Below are positions 15,332 through 26,200 of a stretch of DNA of 36,762 nucleotides, one piece after another; within the stretch, counting starts at the first letter, position 1, and each line of letters opens with the position of its first letter. Both the position numbers and the translations under genes were made by a program. The stretch comes from Bacteroidota bacterium (GTDB lineage Bacteria > Bacteroidota > Bacteroidia > J057 > JAJTIE01), in the NCBI GenBank assembly GCA_019638695.1, contig JAHBTG010000023.1, positions 1 to 36,762 on the forward strand, in the 5' to 3' direction. The notes under the pieces are model-generated. The model did no database searches. It was given only the letters and a program-made list of their open reading frames with translations, and was not told the DNA's origin.

Positions 15332-16174
15332 CTATCGCAATTTCAGGAAACCGCCGCCTACCGTTACCCGCAGGTAACCACCAGTAAGATTAGCAGTCTC
15401 CACACGGGCAAGCTCGGTGCCGCCATCAGACCACTTGGTGCCGCCCATCCCAAAGTATCCACCCAGTTCCAGGCCAAATGTGAGCCCGCCACGGGGGTTC
15501 TTGGTCCATTTTGTACCAATACCCACCTCAATCAATCCCTGGGTAGCTTCATACTCCTTGCTTTGCACGGGTTCAATAGAAGATTCTCCGAAATTGATGG
15601 GCTGCGGACGATAGTTGTCGATAGTCAGTTTGCCATTACCCATAAAGTGGTAAGCAGCAAACGGATAGAGCATGAAGTTGCTATTGAACACATACTCGCC
15701 TTTATCACTGTTCCAGCGATAGCAAGCCTTGTTGATCAGCACAGCGCCCACGCGCGCGCCAAAGAACTGCCAGTTGGTATGCGCCATACCCAGTTCGGGC
15801 TCGGTACCACTGGCAGGACCCAGTGCAATACGCCGGTTGTAGTTGAGGTTCATGCCTCCCACGCCTATCATGAGCCTGGAGCCGATGATCACATCTACAT
15901 GGGCGCCCAGCAGCATACCCAGCGGGTTATTCTTATAATCGGCCGTAAAAGTGCTGTCCAGACTTTTCTCCAGATTGGATTGCATACCAAAGGTAAAGCC
16001 GGGGTTCAGCTGGGCCATTACCCCGAATTTGGTCTTAACCTTTACGCTCACATGATCGCGCGTATAAGTAGTGGGCACCCCATTCTCCGGCACATCCAGC
16101 GAGGAGTCATCCTGGGCAAATCCTGGAGCAGAAGCGAATACTGTCAGCAACAGGAGGGATAGTAGGTTTTTCAT
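15332..16174 (-). CDS. Outer-membrane beta-barrel protein, function unknown
   Basis: A 280-residue precursor with a strong signal peptide (MKNLLSLLLLTVFASAPGFAQ). The mature protein alternates hydrophobic and polar residues in strand-length blocks (FGVMAQLNPGFTFGMQ, LIGVGGMNLNYNRRI, WQFFGARVGAVLINKACY, GLTFGLELGGYFGMGG, YLRVTVGGGFLKLR), and the final strand ends at the C-terminus as in barrels. It fits the broad Bacteroidota outer-membrane beta-barrel families; no closer match is recognised. The gene is flanked by its own near-perfect promoter and its own terminator, so it is a single-gene transcript and probably well expressed. Confidence 0.75.
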   Translation of the reverse strand: MKNLLSLLLLTVFASAPGFAQDDSSLDVPENGVPTTYTRDHVSVKVKTKFGVMAQLNPGFTFGMQSNLEKSLDSTFTADYKNNPLGMLLGAHVDVIIGSRLMIGVGGMNLNYNRRIALGPASGTEPELGMAHTNWQFFGARVGAVLINKACYRWNSDKGEYVFNSNFMLYPFAAYHFMGNGKLTIDNYRPQPINFGESSIEPVQSKEYEATQGLIEVGIGTKWTKNPRGGLTFGLELGGYFGMGGTKWSDGGTELARVETANLTGGYLRVTVGGGFLKLR

Positions 16175-16196
16175 GTACAGATTTTAGACGCTCTTG

Positions 16197-16227
16197 CAAA
16201 TATACAGAAGTGAATGGCAACGCCAAA
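16197..16227 (-). promoter_or_regulatory. Bacteroidota-type promoter of the 15332-16174 gene
   Basis: On the minus strand TTTG (16224-16227) and TATATTTG (16197-16204) are separated by exactly 19 bp, matching both consensus elements at every defined base. The start site would fall near 16190, leaving a leader of about 15 nt. It is the best promoter match found in the window. Confidence 0.8.
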
Positions 16228-16262
16228 TGATTTGCGAAAATGTGGGAGAAAGATAAGGATGT

Positions 16263-17108
16263 TTACAATATCTCCGAGAGGGGAAAAGTGCGGTCACTGA
16301 CAAATCCGCCTTTCTCGGTCAGCCGCACAGTGCCGCATTCATTCAGGGGATCATGCTCATAGAAGATCACCACTTCCTCACCGGCCAGCCAGGGCAGGAA
16401 GTGCTGGCGCTCTTCCAGCGTGAGCAGGGGCCGGGTATCATATCCCATCACATAAGGTAGCGGGATATGCCCGAAAGTGGGGAACAGGTCTGCTGCATAG
16501 AACAGGGTGCGGTCTTTCAGGGTAATCACCGGCAACTGCTGGGCCTCGGTATGTCCGTTGACAGTGCGCAGGGCAAAGCCGGGGAACAGTTCCATATCGC
16601 CATCCAGCAGCTGAAGCTGGCCGCTGGCGGCAACAGGCTCAATGTTCTGCCTGAGGAAACTGGCTTTTTCCCGGGCATTGGGCTGGGTGGCCCAGGCCAG
16701 GTGCCTGCGCTGTAACCAGATGCGCGCGTTGAGGAAATTGGGCTCATAGCGCTCCGTGGCCGTATTATATACTGCCGTGCCTCCGCAATGGTCAAAGTGA
16801 AGGTGGGTAAGGACCAGGTCGGTAACATCCGCCCGGGAGAAGCCATGTTTAGCAAGCCCTGCGTCCAGCCAGCCTTCATTCTCCAGGACATAGATCTGGC
16901 GAAACTTGGCATCGTGCTGTTCTCCGATGCCATTGTCAATCAGCACCAGGCGGTCACCCTCCTGTACCAGCAGGCAGCGCATGGCCATATCAATGCGGTT
17001 ATCCCCGTCGGCAGGGTTTGTGCGCTGCCAGATGGGCTTGGGCACCACCCCGAACATGGCGCCGCCGTCCAGCTTGAAACGCCCGGTCTCTATTACATAC
17101 AACTGCAT
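16263..17108 (-). CDS. Metallo-beta-lactamase-fold hydrolase
   Basis: A 281-residue protein when started at 17108 (MQLYVIETGRF); the longer frame to 17165 would begin inside the upstream terminator region and is unlikely. The zinc-binding signature is LTHLHFDHCGG (HxHxDH). A third ligand region is VNGHTEAQ, the bridging Asp is in FYAADLFPT, and the final His is probably in the C-terminal VIFYEHDP. No signal peptide is present. It resembles the lactonase-like/quorum-quenching branch of the superfamily, but substrate cannot be told from sequence. It is a single gene between the giant-protein terminator and the next gene's promoter. Confidence 0.85.
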   Translation of the reverse strand: MQLYVIETGRFKLDGGAMFGVVPKPIWQRTNPADGDNRIDMAMRCLLVQEGDRLVLIDNGIGEQHDAKFRQIYVLENEGWLDAGLAKHGFSRADVTDLVLTHLHFDHCGGTAVYNTATERYEPNFLNARIWLQRRHLAWATQPNAREKASFLRQNIEPVAASGQLQLLDGDMELFPGFALRTVNGHTEAQQLPVITLKDRTLFYAADLFPTFGHIPLPYVMGYDTRPLLTLEERQHFLPWLAGEEVVIFYEHDPLNECGTVRLTEKGGFVSDRTFPLSEIL

Positions 17109-17170
17109 ACTATCTGCGGCTTGGGTTAACTCATGGGATGCTGCAAATAACGGATATCTGGCCACAAAAG

Positions 17171-17205
17171 AAAAGGGCCCCGTTTTGACAAACAGGGCCC
17201 TTTTT
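17171..17205 (-). terminator. Terminator of the giant secreted-protein gene
   Basis: A 10-bp stem pairs 17171-17180 (AAAAGGGCCC) with 17195-17204; partial inner pairing (17182-17185 with 17190-17193) may extend it. On the minus strand the GC-rich stem is followed by TTTTCTTTT. It lies 17 bp past the stop of the 10.8-kb gene. The A/T tails on both sides mean it could act in either direction. Confidence 0.8.
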
Positions 17206-17221
17206 ATCCTTTACAATCTTG

Positions 17222-20200
17222 CTAACGGCGGGCCTCTTTGACCAACCGCAGGCTGACCACCTCGGTACCCTGTTGTAACACCAGGGTATAGGTGCCTGCA
17301 GCCAGTCCATCCAGGTTAAGGCGCCAGAGACCGGCGCGGGTATCGGGCCGCAATTGCTCCGTGCGCACTTCCTGCCCCAGGGTATTGAAGAAACGCAGGG
17401 TGGCGGTTTCTTCCAGGGGCAACCTGTAGGCAACGGAGACCTCTCCCTGTGCAGGGTTGGGGAAAAGGCGCGCCTGCAGGTGGGCCGATTGCGGGAGCAT
17501 AGCCTCCGCTACATTGCTCAGGGTAGTATTGCCATTGAAATCCACCTGGCGCAGGCGGTAGTAATAGCGCACACCGGGCAATACCTGGCGGTCATCCCAC
17601 TGGTAAGCACTGGCTGTAGCAGGGGTGCCCAGTCCGTCTACCCAGGTGAGATCCTCAAAGGAAGCGCCTGTAGTGCTGCGCTGCAGCCAGTAACCCGCAT
17701 TGTCTGTCTCGGCACGGCTGGTCCAGTTCAGGCGAATGTGCGCCTGCTCAGGGGTAGCATTTAGCCATAGCGCTTCTACCGGCAACAATACCGGCACAAA
17801 AGCGGTAGCCTTCTCAGAGAAAGAGGTCATGCCGTCACGGTAACTGAGCAGCGGATCACCTGTTGACGGGAAGTTGGAGGGTCCACAAGTGCCCTGCAAA
17901 GCCCAGGGAGCTGCATCGCGCGTGACGATGGTCCACTGGCCGCCGTCCGTCAGGTTGGTATAGCTGCCCCAGGCATGCTCCTGCACCAGGTTATAGGTGC
18001 CTGCCACACCGGCACCTTCGGGCACGGTAGTCCACAAACCGCTATTGAGCATCTCCTGGTAAGTAGCCAAGGGCGTACAGTCGGGTCCCAGTGGCAAACC
18101 ACCGGCAGAAGGATCGCCGTCCACATACGCCACACGAAGGGCAGTATGCGTAAACAGCGCGCCGGCATTGGCATAGGTATGCGTCTGGGGCATATAGTAC
18201 CGCAGATCGCCGGGACGGCGCACGCCTGTAGGATATACATAGCTGCCCAGCTGGCCCATGGCCCGCACAATGGTGGCAGGCGTACTTCCGCTTTCATAGA
18301 ACACATGCTGCTGGGCATTGGCGCCGGTAATCGCAGCCGGAGCCGGATTAAGTATACGCACCTCGTTGCCGGTGAAGATGCTGCCCTGGGTAAAGGTGAG
18401 GGTACCGGCAGCGCTTACCTGCACATCCGTATCAAAGTGTACATAGCCGTCTGCCGCATCGGTATTGATGAGCAGCAGGTCAAAAGGATTGGCAGCAGGA
18501 TCAGTAACCGACAGCAGCCCGACACCACTCTGGGCACGCAGTTCTACCTGGCGGGTGCCGCCGGTTGCGGTCTCCAGCGTACCCTGGAGCACCAGCGTAT
18601 CGCAGATGACCAAGCGGGCGCCGGCATGTGCAAACCGGAGATTACTGGCGCCCGATAGCGTGAGATGTTTAGCCAAGGCATCATAATTGCCAATGACCGG
18701 GGTACCATTGGTCACGGCTACCACATGGGTACAGTTGGGCACGCAGCCCTGGTCCCAGTTGGCCGGGTCATCCCAATCCCCCACGCCGCCTGTCCAGGTA
18801 AAGACGGTACCCGGAACAGGCGCGCCGATGGTAATGGTAACGGTATTGCTGATGACGGGTGTATTGCACGCCCCGCTCACTACTGTGCGGCGGTATTCAT
18901 ATACCCCGGCTGCGGTTAACAACGGCGGGTCATAGCTTTGGGTGGAAACGCCCAGGGAGGACCAGCCGCCACCGTCAATATTCACCTCCCAGTCATAGAC
19001 ATACACGCCTTCACCTCCCATAGGAGTGGTACCGGCAAAGAGTTCGGGATCGCCCGTACCACAGAAGCCGGTAACCGCAGGCGGCGTAATCGTATTATTG
19101 ACCAGCTCGGGTTGAATGATAATGGTAACTGCCGGGGAGATGCTGGAACCGCAGGCAGCCGTCACCACCCGCCGGTAGAGATGCGAGCCTAATACGGTCA
19201 GTACGGGCGGATCATAGGTATCTCCCGTGGCACTCGGGATATTCATCCATCCTCCGGCATTCACGTTATTTTGCCATTGATAGGTGTATCCCCCACCCCC
19301 GCCAGCCAGCACGGCAGATGCTGTGATGACCGCCGGGTCACCCGATATACAGAACTCCCGCACGGCAGGTGTCTGCAGGGTGTTGCCGCTAATGGGCGTA
19401 CCTGCCTGCAATACAATGGTCACAATATTGCTGGTATCCGCGGCACAAGTGGCCCCCAGTGTCACACGGCGGGTGTACTCATAAGTACCCGGCACCGTCA
19501 GCAGCGGCGGCGTATAGTTCTGCCCGTTATTAGTACCGGTGGCGGCGGCCCATGCGCCCCCATTGAATCGTTGCAACCAGGTATAAGTGGGTCCGCCGGT
19601 GCCTCCGGTGGGAACGGTTCCCAGAATACTCTCGGGCTGGCCGGTAGCGCAAAACTCCAGGGCCGAGGGTGGCGTAACGGTATTATTGGCAAGGGCCGGC
19701 TGCACCGTAAAGGTGGTGATATTACCGGCAAGGGCATCTCCGCAATTACCGGAGCTTACATACCTGCGGAAACGGTAACTGGCAGTGGCGCCTGCACCCA
19801 CATAGACCAATACTCCGGGCTGGTAATCTTCCACGTTTGAGCCCGGGATATCGTGCCATACATTCACACCATTGGTGTCTACCTGCCAGCGATAGGTATA
19901 GGTGCCATTGCCGCCGGTGGGCGTGCTGGCGTTAATGATAGCAGGCTGAGCACCTGAGCAAATGGTGGTATTGGTATTGGGCACCGTATTGGTAGCAAAT
20001 ACCGGGTTCCAGGTAAATACTATCGTATCGGAGGGCACAAAGTCGCAAGGCACGCCCGTGGCATTACTGCGCACCAGGCGGCGGTACCAGCGGGTGATGG
20101 TACCGGTTCCCGGCAGGGCAGGCGCCGCTTGGGAAGCCATGTTCTGCGCGGTCTGGGCAATATTAGTAAAGGTCACCCCATCTGTGCTCACCTGCCACTG

Positions 20201-23200
20201 GTAGCCATATACCCCGGTGCCACCGGTGGGCACTGCTGCATTCACTGCTCCGGTGGCAGTAGTCCCGCAGAAATCCTGGCCGGTAGTGGTTAATATATTG
20301 TTCTCAACAGGCGCACGGACGGTGATACTTACCGGAGCAGTAGCCAGATCCACGCAATGCTGGCTGCTGGTCAACCGGCGGAAACGATAGAGGGTCTGTG
20401 CCCCGCCCACCAGCGTCAGCAGAGGAGGATCGTAGGTCTGGCCGGTAGCCAGGGGGATATCATGCCACACATCCACGTTATTGGTATCCACCTGCCATTG
20501 ATAGGTATAAGAACCGGTACCGCCACCCAGCACACCGCTGTTATTGATCACGGCAGGGTCTCCGCTCTGGCAGAAATCCACGGCAGCAGGGGCCGCAAGG
20601 GTATTATTGGTCAGCGGAAGCGTAATGGTCAGGGCAACCTCATTATCACTTGGGGCATTCGTACAGGCTCCACTGGTCACCAGGCGGCGGAAGAGATAAG
20701 TACCGGGAATGGTCAGGGTGCCCAGGTCCAGATCCTGGGCGGTAAAACCCGTATTGCCGGAAGGAGGCACTGTGGCCGTTACATTTGTCCACGTCAGCAC
20801 AGTGGGTGCACCCACGGTACGCTGGTACTGCCACTGGTAGGTATAGGCACCCGTGCCGCCGCTGGGGACGCTGCCGATAATGACATCCGGGTTAGGATTG
20901 CTAGGGGTGGGACAGAAATCGACCACTGCGGGTGCAGTAATGGTGTTATCTGCGATCACCGGCAGCACAGTGATGGCATTGGCAGCCATAGCGGTGGCCG
21001 CTACACAGTTTCCTGCATAAGCTATCCTGCGGAAACGGTAAGTGCCGGGCGTGGAAATGTCTCCCAGGTCTATGGTAGCTGCAGTGACATTAGCCGTAGT
21101 TGCGGGCACAGTGGCAGTCACGGAATCCCAGGTAGTGCCACCGTCCGTACTGTATTCCCAGCTATAGGTAATAGCGCCTGTACCGCCGCTGGCAGCCGTG
21201 GACCCGCTGACTGCGGGATTGGCACTACCGCAGCCTGTGAGCGCGGTAAAGGTCACCGCACCCGGGTTGAGCACCAGGGTAATGTTCAGGGATATGACAT
21301 TGGAGGTATGGCTGCACCCGCTGGTTACTATCCGGCGAAACTCATAGGTGCCTGCCGTAGTGATGGTACCCAGGTCCAGATCACGGGCGGCAAAGCCTGT
21401 ATTCCCCGTAGGAGGGGCCGTAGCCGTCACATTTGCCCAGGTAGTTGTGGGAGCGGTCACGCGCTGCCACTGCCACTGATAGGTGTAGTTCACGCCATCT
21501 CCGCCAGTGGGATCGCTACCGGTGATCACCTCCGGGTTACCACACACATTGGTCACCGCAGGCGCGGTGATAATATTGTTACCCACATTGTCAGCGCCAA
21601 TGTTCAGGGTTACGGTATTGGTATACTCCGGTCCGCAGGGGCCGCGGGTCACCCGGCGGCGGAACAGGTAAGTGCCGGGAGTAGTGAGCACACCCAAATC
21701 CAGGTTCTGCGCCGCGAAATTGACATGGTTCACCGAAGTGGCCGGAGCAGTAGCCGCGACATCATTCCAGCTCACCCCGTTGTTCGTACTATACTCCCAT
21801 TGATAGATATAATTCTCTCCGCCAGGCACGGGGGTGCGCTGGCCCAGGGTGGCCGCAGAAGAGGTATAGGCGGGGATATTGGCAGTTACACAATACGTAA
21901 GCTGTGCCAGGTTATTGAGGGTTCCGGGATTAATAGTCTGCCGGGTAAAGAACAGTACGGGAGTTGAGTACTGGGTACCGCAAGCCGTGACCACTCCCCG
22001 GCGAAACTCATGGTACTGGGTAGCACCTGCGGCGGCAATCACATCCGGGTCATAGTCCTGCCCATTGGCACCGCTGATGAGTGTCCATGCCCCTGAAAGC
22101 GGACTGCCTGTGCCCGTCCGGTATTCCCAGATATAAGTAAAAGGATCTACAATAGCAGGCGCCGAACCGGTGATGGCGGCAGGGTCGCCGCTGTCGCAGA
22201 AGTCTACCACAGCCGGGGCTGTGATCGTGTTATCGGGAATGGTTCCGCTAATAGTGATCGCCACTTCGTTGCTGAAGTCATTGACGCAGGCACCCAGGCT
22301 CACCCGGCGGCGGAACAGGTAGTTACCGGCCACATTGATGCGGCCCAGGTCCAGGTTTTGCGCAGTAAACCCGGCATTGCCATTGGTGGGGTTGGTTACG
22401 GGAGAGTTGGCTGCCACACTATTCCAGATGGTGCCCCCATCCGTGCTCCATTGCCACAGGTAAGCGGGCGCGCCGTTACCACCCACGGGCACTAAACCTT
22501 CTATCAGATCCACATCGCCGGGAGCGCAGTAGGTAGTGGTGGCCGGCGCGGTAATGACATTATCCTGGATAGGACGGCGCACACGGTAAACGCCCGTAGT
22601 GGCAATGGTGCCGAAAGTACAGTTACCAGACCGCACCACCCTGCGGAAAGCAAACAGGGAATCAGAATCCAGCGAAGCCACCAGGAGATCCGGGTCATAA
22701 GTGGTGCCAATGGCGCCGGGAATATCTACCCATGTGCCGCCATTGACCTGCACCTGCCACTGGTAAAGGTTGACACCCATACCGCCTGTGGGCACCGTAG
22801 CGCTGGTAATAAGGGCAGGGTCTACCTGCTGGCAGTAGTCGGCAGCCGCAGGCGCCGTAATGGTATTGGTACCTGCCATAGCAGGCGTCCATGACACGCG
22901 GATAGGCGCTGAGTACACATAGTCACAAGGCACGCCCGTAGCATTGCTGCGCACCCCGCGGCGGTAGTAGCGCACCACTTCCGTAGCTGCCGGAATCGCA
23001 GGAGCAGCCTGGCTGGGCAGGTTCTGGGCAGTAGCGCCAACTACATTGGTATAGCTGAGGCCCCCATCCGTACTCACCTGCCACTGATAACCGTAAACAC
23101 CCGTGCCCCCCGTAGGAACCGAACCACTGATGACGCCGGTAGCCACGGCACCGCAGATATTGAGGTCTGCAGTCGTCACCAGGTTATTGTCAACGGGGAT

Positions 23201-26200
23201 GCGTACCGTGAAGGAGATGATATTGGAGGTATTCTCGCAGTTCCCGCTACTGGTGATGCGGCGATAACGGTAAGTGGTCTGCACATTATTTACCAGGTTG
23301 AGCACCGGCGGGTCATAACTGGCCGCCATGGCACCGGGAATATCATACCACACATTAGTGCTATTGGTATCTACCTGCCATATATACGTATACACACCGC
23401 TGCCGCCGGTCTGCACGTTGCCCGCAATGTTCAGGGCATCGCCAGATTCGCAGATCTCCACGGTAGCCGGAGCTGTGATCGTATTGGCGGAAAGTACCGG
23501 GTTCCAGGTGAATATGACCGTATCCGAGGGGGTAAAATCGCAGGGCACGCCCGTGGCGTTGCTGCGCACCATACGCCGGTACCACCGTGTGACGGTACCA
23601 GACCCCGGCAGGGCGGGAGCGGCCACATTGGTCATGTTCTGGCCGGTCTGTGCAAAATTGGTAAAGGTCACCCCGTCCGTACTCACCTGCCACTGGTAGC
23701 TATAGACGCCGGTGCCGCCGGTGGGTATGCTGCCGTTGATCACGCCCGTACCACCGGTGCCGCAGATATCGGTCACTCCGGCAGGCACTAGTGTATTGCC
23801 GGCAACAGGTGTGCGCACGGTATAGGTAACGATATTGGTGGCGATATCGCTGCAATGCCCGCTGCTGGTCAGCCGGCGGAAGCGATAGAGGGTCTGCGCA
23901 CCGGCCACCAGGTCCAGTACCGGGGGATCGTAGGTCTGTGCATTGGCACCGGGAATATCCTGCCAAATGTCGACATTGTTGGTATCCACCTGCCACTGGT
24001 AAGTATAGGCGCCGTTCCCACCGCTTAATACACCGGTATTGGGAATGGTAGCGGGATCGCCTCCGGAGCAGAAATCAGCCGCTGCCACAGCGGGCTGTGT
24101 AATGGCATTATTGACCAGTGGCGCCGTGATCTCCAGGGTAACTTCATTACTGGCATTATTGGCGCATACCCCGCTGGTCACCAGGCGGCGGAACAGATAA
24201 GTGCCGGCAATAGTGATATTTCCCAGGTCAAAGTCCCGCGCAGTGGCGCCGGTATTACCCGTGGGAGGCACGGTAGCAGATACGCTTGTCCATGTGAGAA
24301 CGGTGGGCGCACCCGCTGTACGCTGGTACTGCCACTGATAGGTATAGGCACCCGTACCGCCGGTAGGGTCATTGCCTACGATGGGGTCCGGATTGCCGCA
24401 AATGGTGGTGCTGGCCGGAGCCGTAATGGAATTCACCACCTGGGGCAGGAGGTTTACGGTAACCACCTGCGGGCTGATAACAGGTGTGGGACACAAAGCA
24501 GACCAGGCTACCCGGCGGAATTCGTAGACTACCGTGCCGGTGGTGGCATTGCTCAGGGCGGGGGGATCATAGGCCTGCGTGGTGGCCACATCCGTCCAGG
24601 CGCCGCCGTCTATGCGCTGCTGCCATTGATAGAAATAAGGCGCGCCCCCTCCATTGGTGGCCGCGGCTGCGGCCTGGTTGGGCGGATCACCTGCCGCGCA
24701 ATAGGTATACGTATTGGCAGTGATGTTATTGGTGACACCCGGCTGGATGGTAATGGTCACAATGGTACTGGTGCTATTGCACAATCCGCTGCTGACTATC
24801 CGGCGGAAGCGGTAAGTAGTGGTCACACCTCCGACCAGGGATAACAAGGGCGCATCATAGTCGCGGGCCACAGCGCCGGGAATGGCCGTGTACACAGTGG
24901 TGCTGTTAACAGACATTTCCCACTGATAGGTATAGCTGCCTTCCCCGCCGGTGGGCGTGCTGCCCACAATAAGGTCGGGATCTCCCTCCTGGCAGAAGTT
25001 TATCACGGCGGGCGCCGTCAGGGTATTGGTGCCGATGGCGGGGGTTACGGTGAGGGTAACCGTATCGCTGATGGAACTGGTGACGCCGGTACAAGCGCCG
25101 CTGGATACGATACGACGATACTGGTAGGTAGTCAATACCGCGGGATTAAGGGCCGGGGGATCATAATTGATAGTCGTGGCCACATTTGTGAAAGCGGCAC
25201 CATTGATACTCTGCTGCCACTGGTAGGTATAGGCACCGGTACCGCCGGTGGGCGTGCTGCCCAGGATAACGGTGAAATCTGCCGAGGCGCATAGACTGGT
25301 GGCAAACGGGGGGGTAATGGTATTGCCGGCAACAGGACTGAGCACGGTAATGGTCACTTCATTGCTGATGTGGTTCGTACACGGACCGGCACTTGCCAGC
25401 CGGCGGAACAGCCAGGTACCGGCAGTGGTCAGCGCCGGAGGGTCATAGGCCTGGCTCTGGGCACCGGGAATATCCGCCCAGCCGCCGCCATTGACATTCT
25501 GCTGCCACTGATAGGTAATGGGGGTAAGTGCGCCCTGCCCCACCGTGGGTACGCTACCCGCTATGTTGGCGGGATCACCGTTAAGGCATACGGTAGTGGC
25601 GGCAGGAGCCGTAATGGTATTGTTGGCAAACCCTACGTATACCGTGAGTGTGACTTCATTGCTGCTGACCTGCTGGCAAGTGCCGCTGGTCACCTGGCGC
25701 CGGAAGGTATAGGTGGTATTATTGCCGCCCACCACTCCCAGTACAGGCGGGTCATAATCGGCACTCTCTGCACCCGGGATATCTTCAAACGCACCTGCAT
25801 TAACCCGGTATTGCCACTGGTACAGATAATTCGTGCCATCTCCGCCGCTAAGTGTGGGAGGAGTAGTCCCTGTGAGGATATCGGGATCGCTGCCTGCGCA
25901 TAACTGAGAGACGGGACTGCTGATGGTATTATTGGCAATGAGATCAGCCGCTGTGACGGTGAATCCGATGGTATTGCTATAGCTGGGAGTACAATTCCCG
26001 CTCATTGCCACCCGGCGAAATTCCACGGTGCCTGTCACGGAAATGGCATCGCTGGAATAGTCTATGCCGCCACCTACAACAGTAAAGGGACCGCCGTTGT
26101 CGCTGCGTTCCCATTGATAGGTATACGTACCTGTGCCGCCGATAGGGGTAGAGCCCGTAAGGTCTACAGTACTGTGCTGACAAATGGTTGAAGGATTTGC

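Noticed and set aside
16263-17108. Detached MBL domain of the short ComEC
   Set aside because: Its motifs fit the lactonase-like branch, it has its own transcription unit, and a different gene with its own promoter lies between it and comEC.
20357-21967. 536-residue plus-strand frame opposite the giant gene
   Set aside because: It is antisense to the Ig-like repeats. Its Gly/His/Thr-rich sequence is the mirror of the repeated sense codons, and it has no family features.
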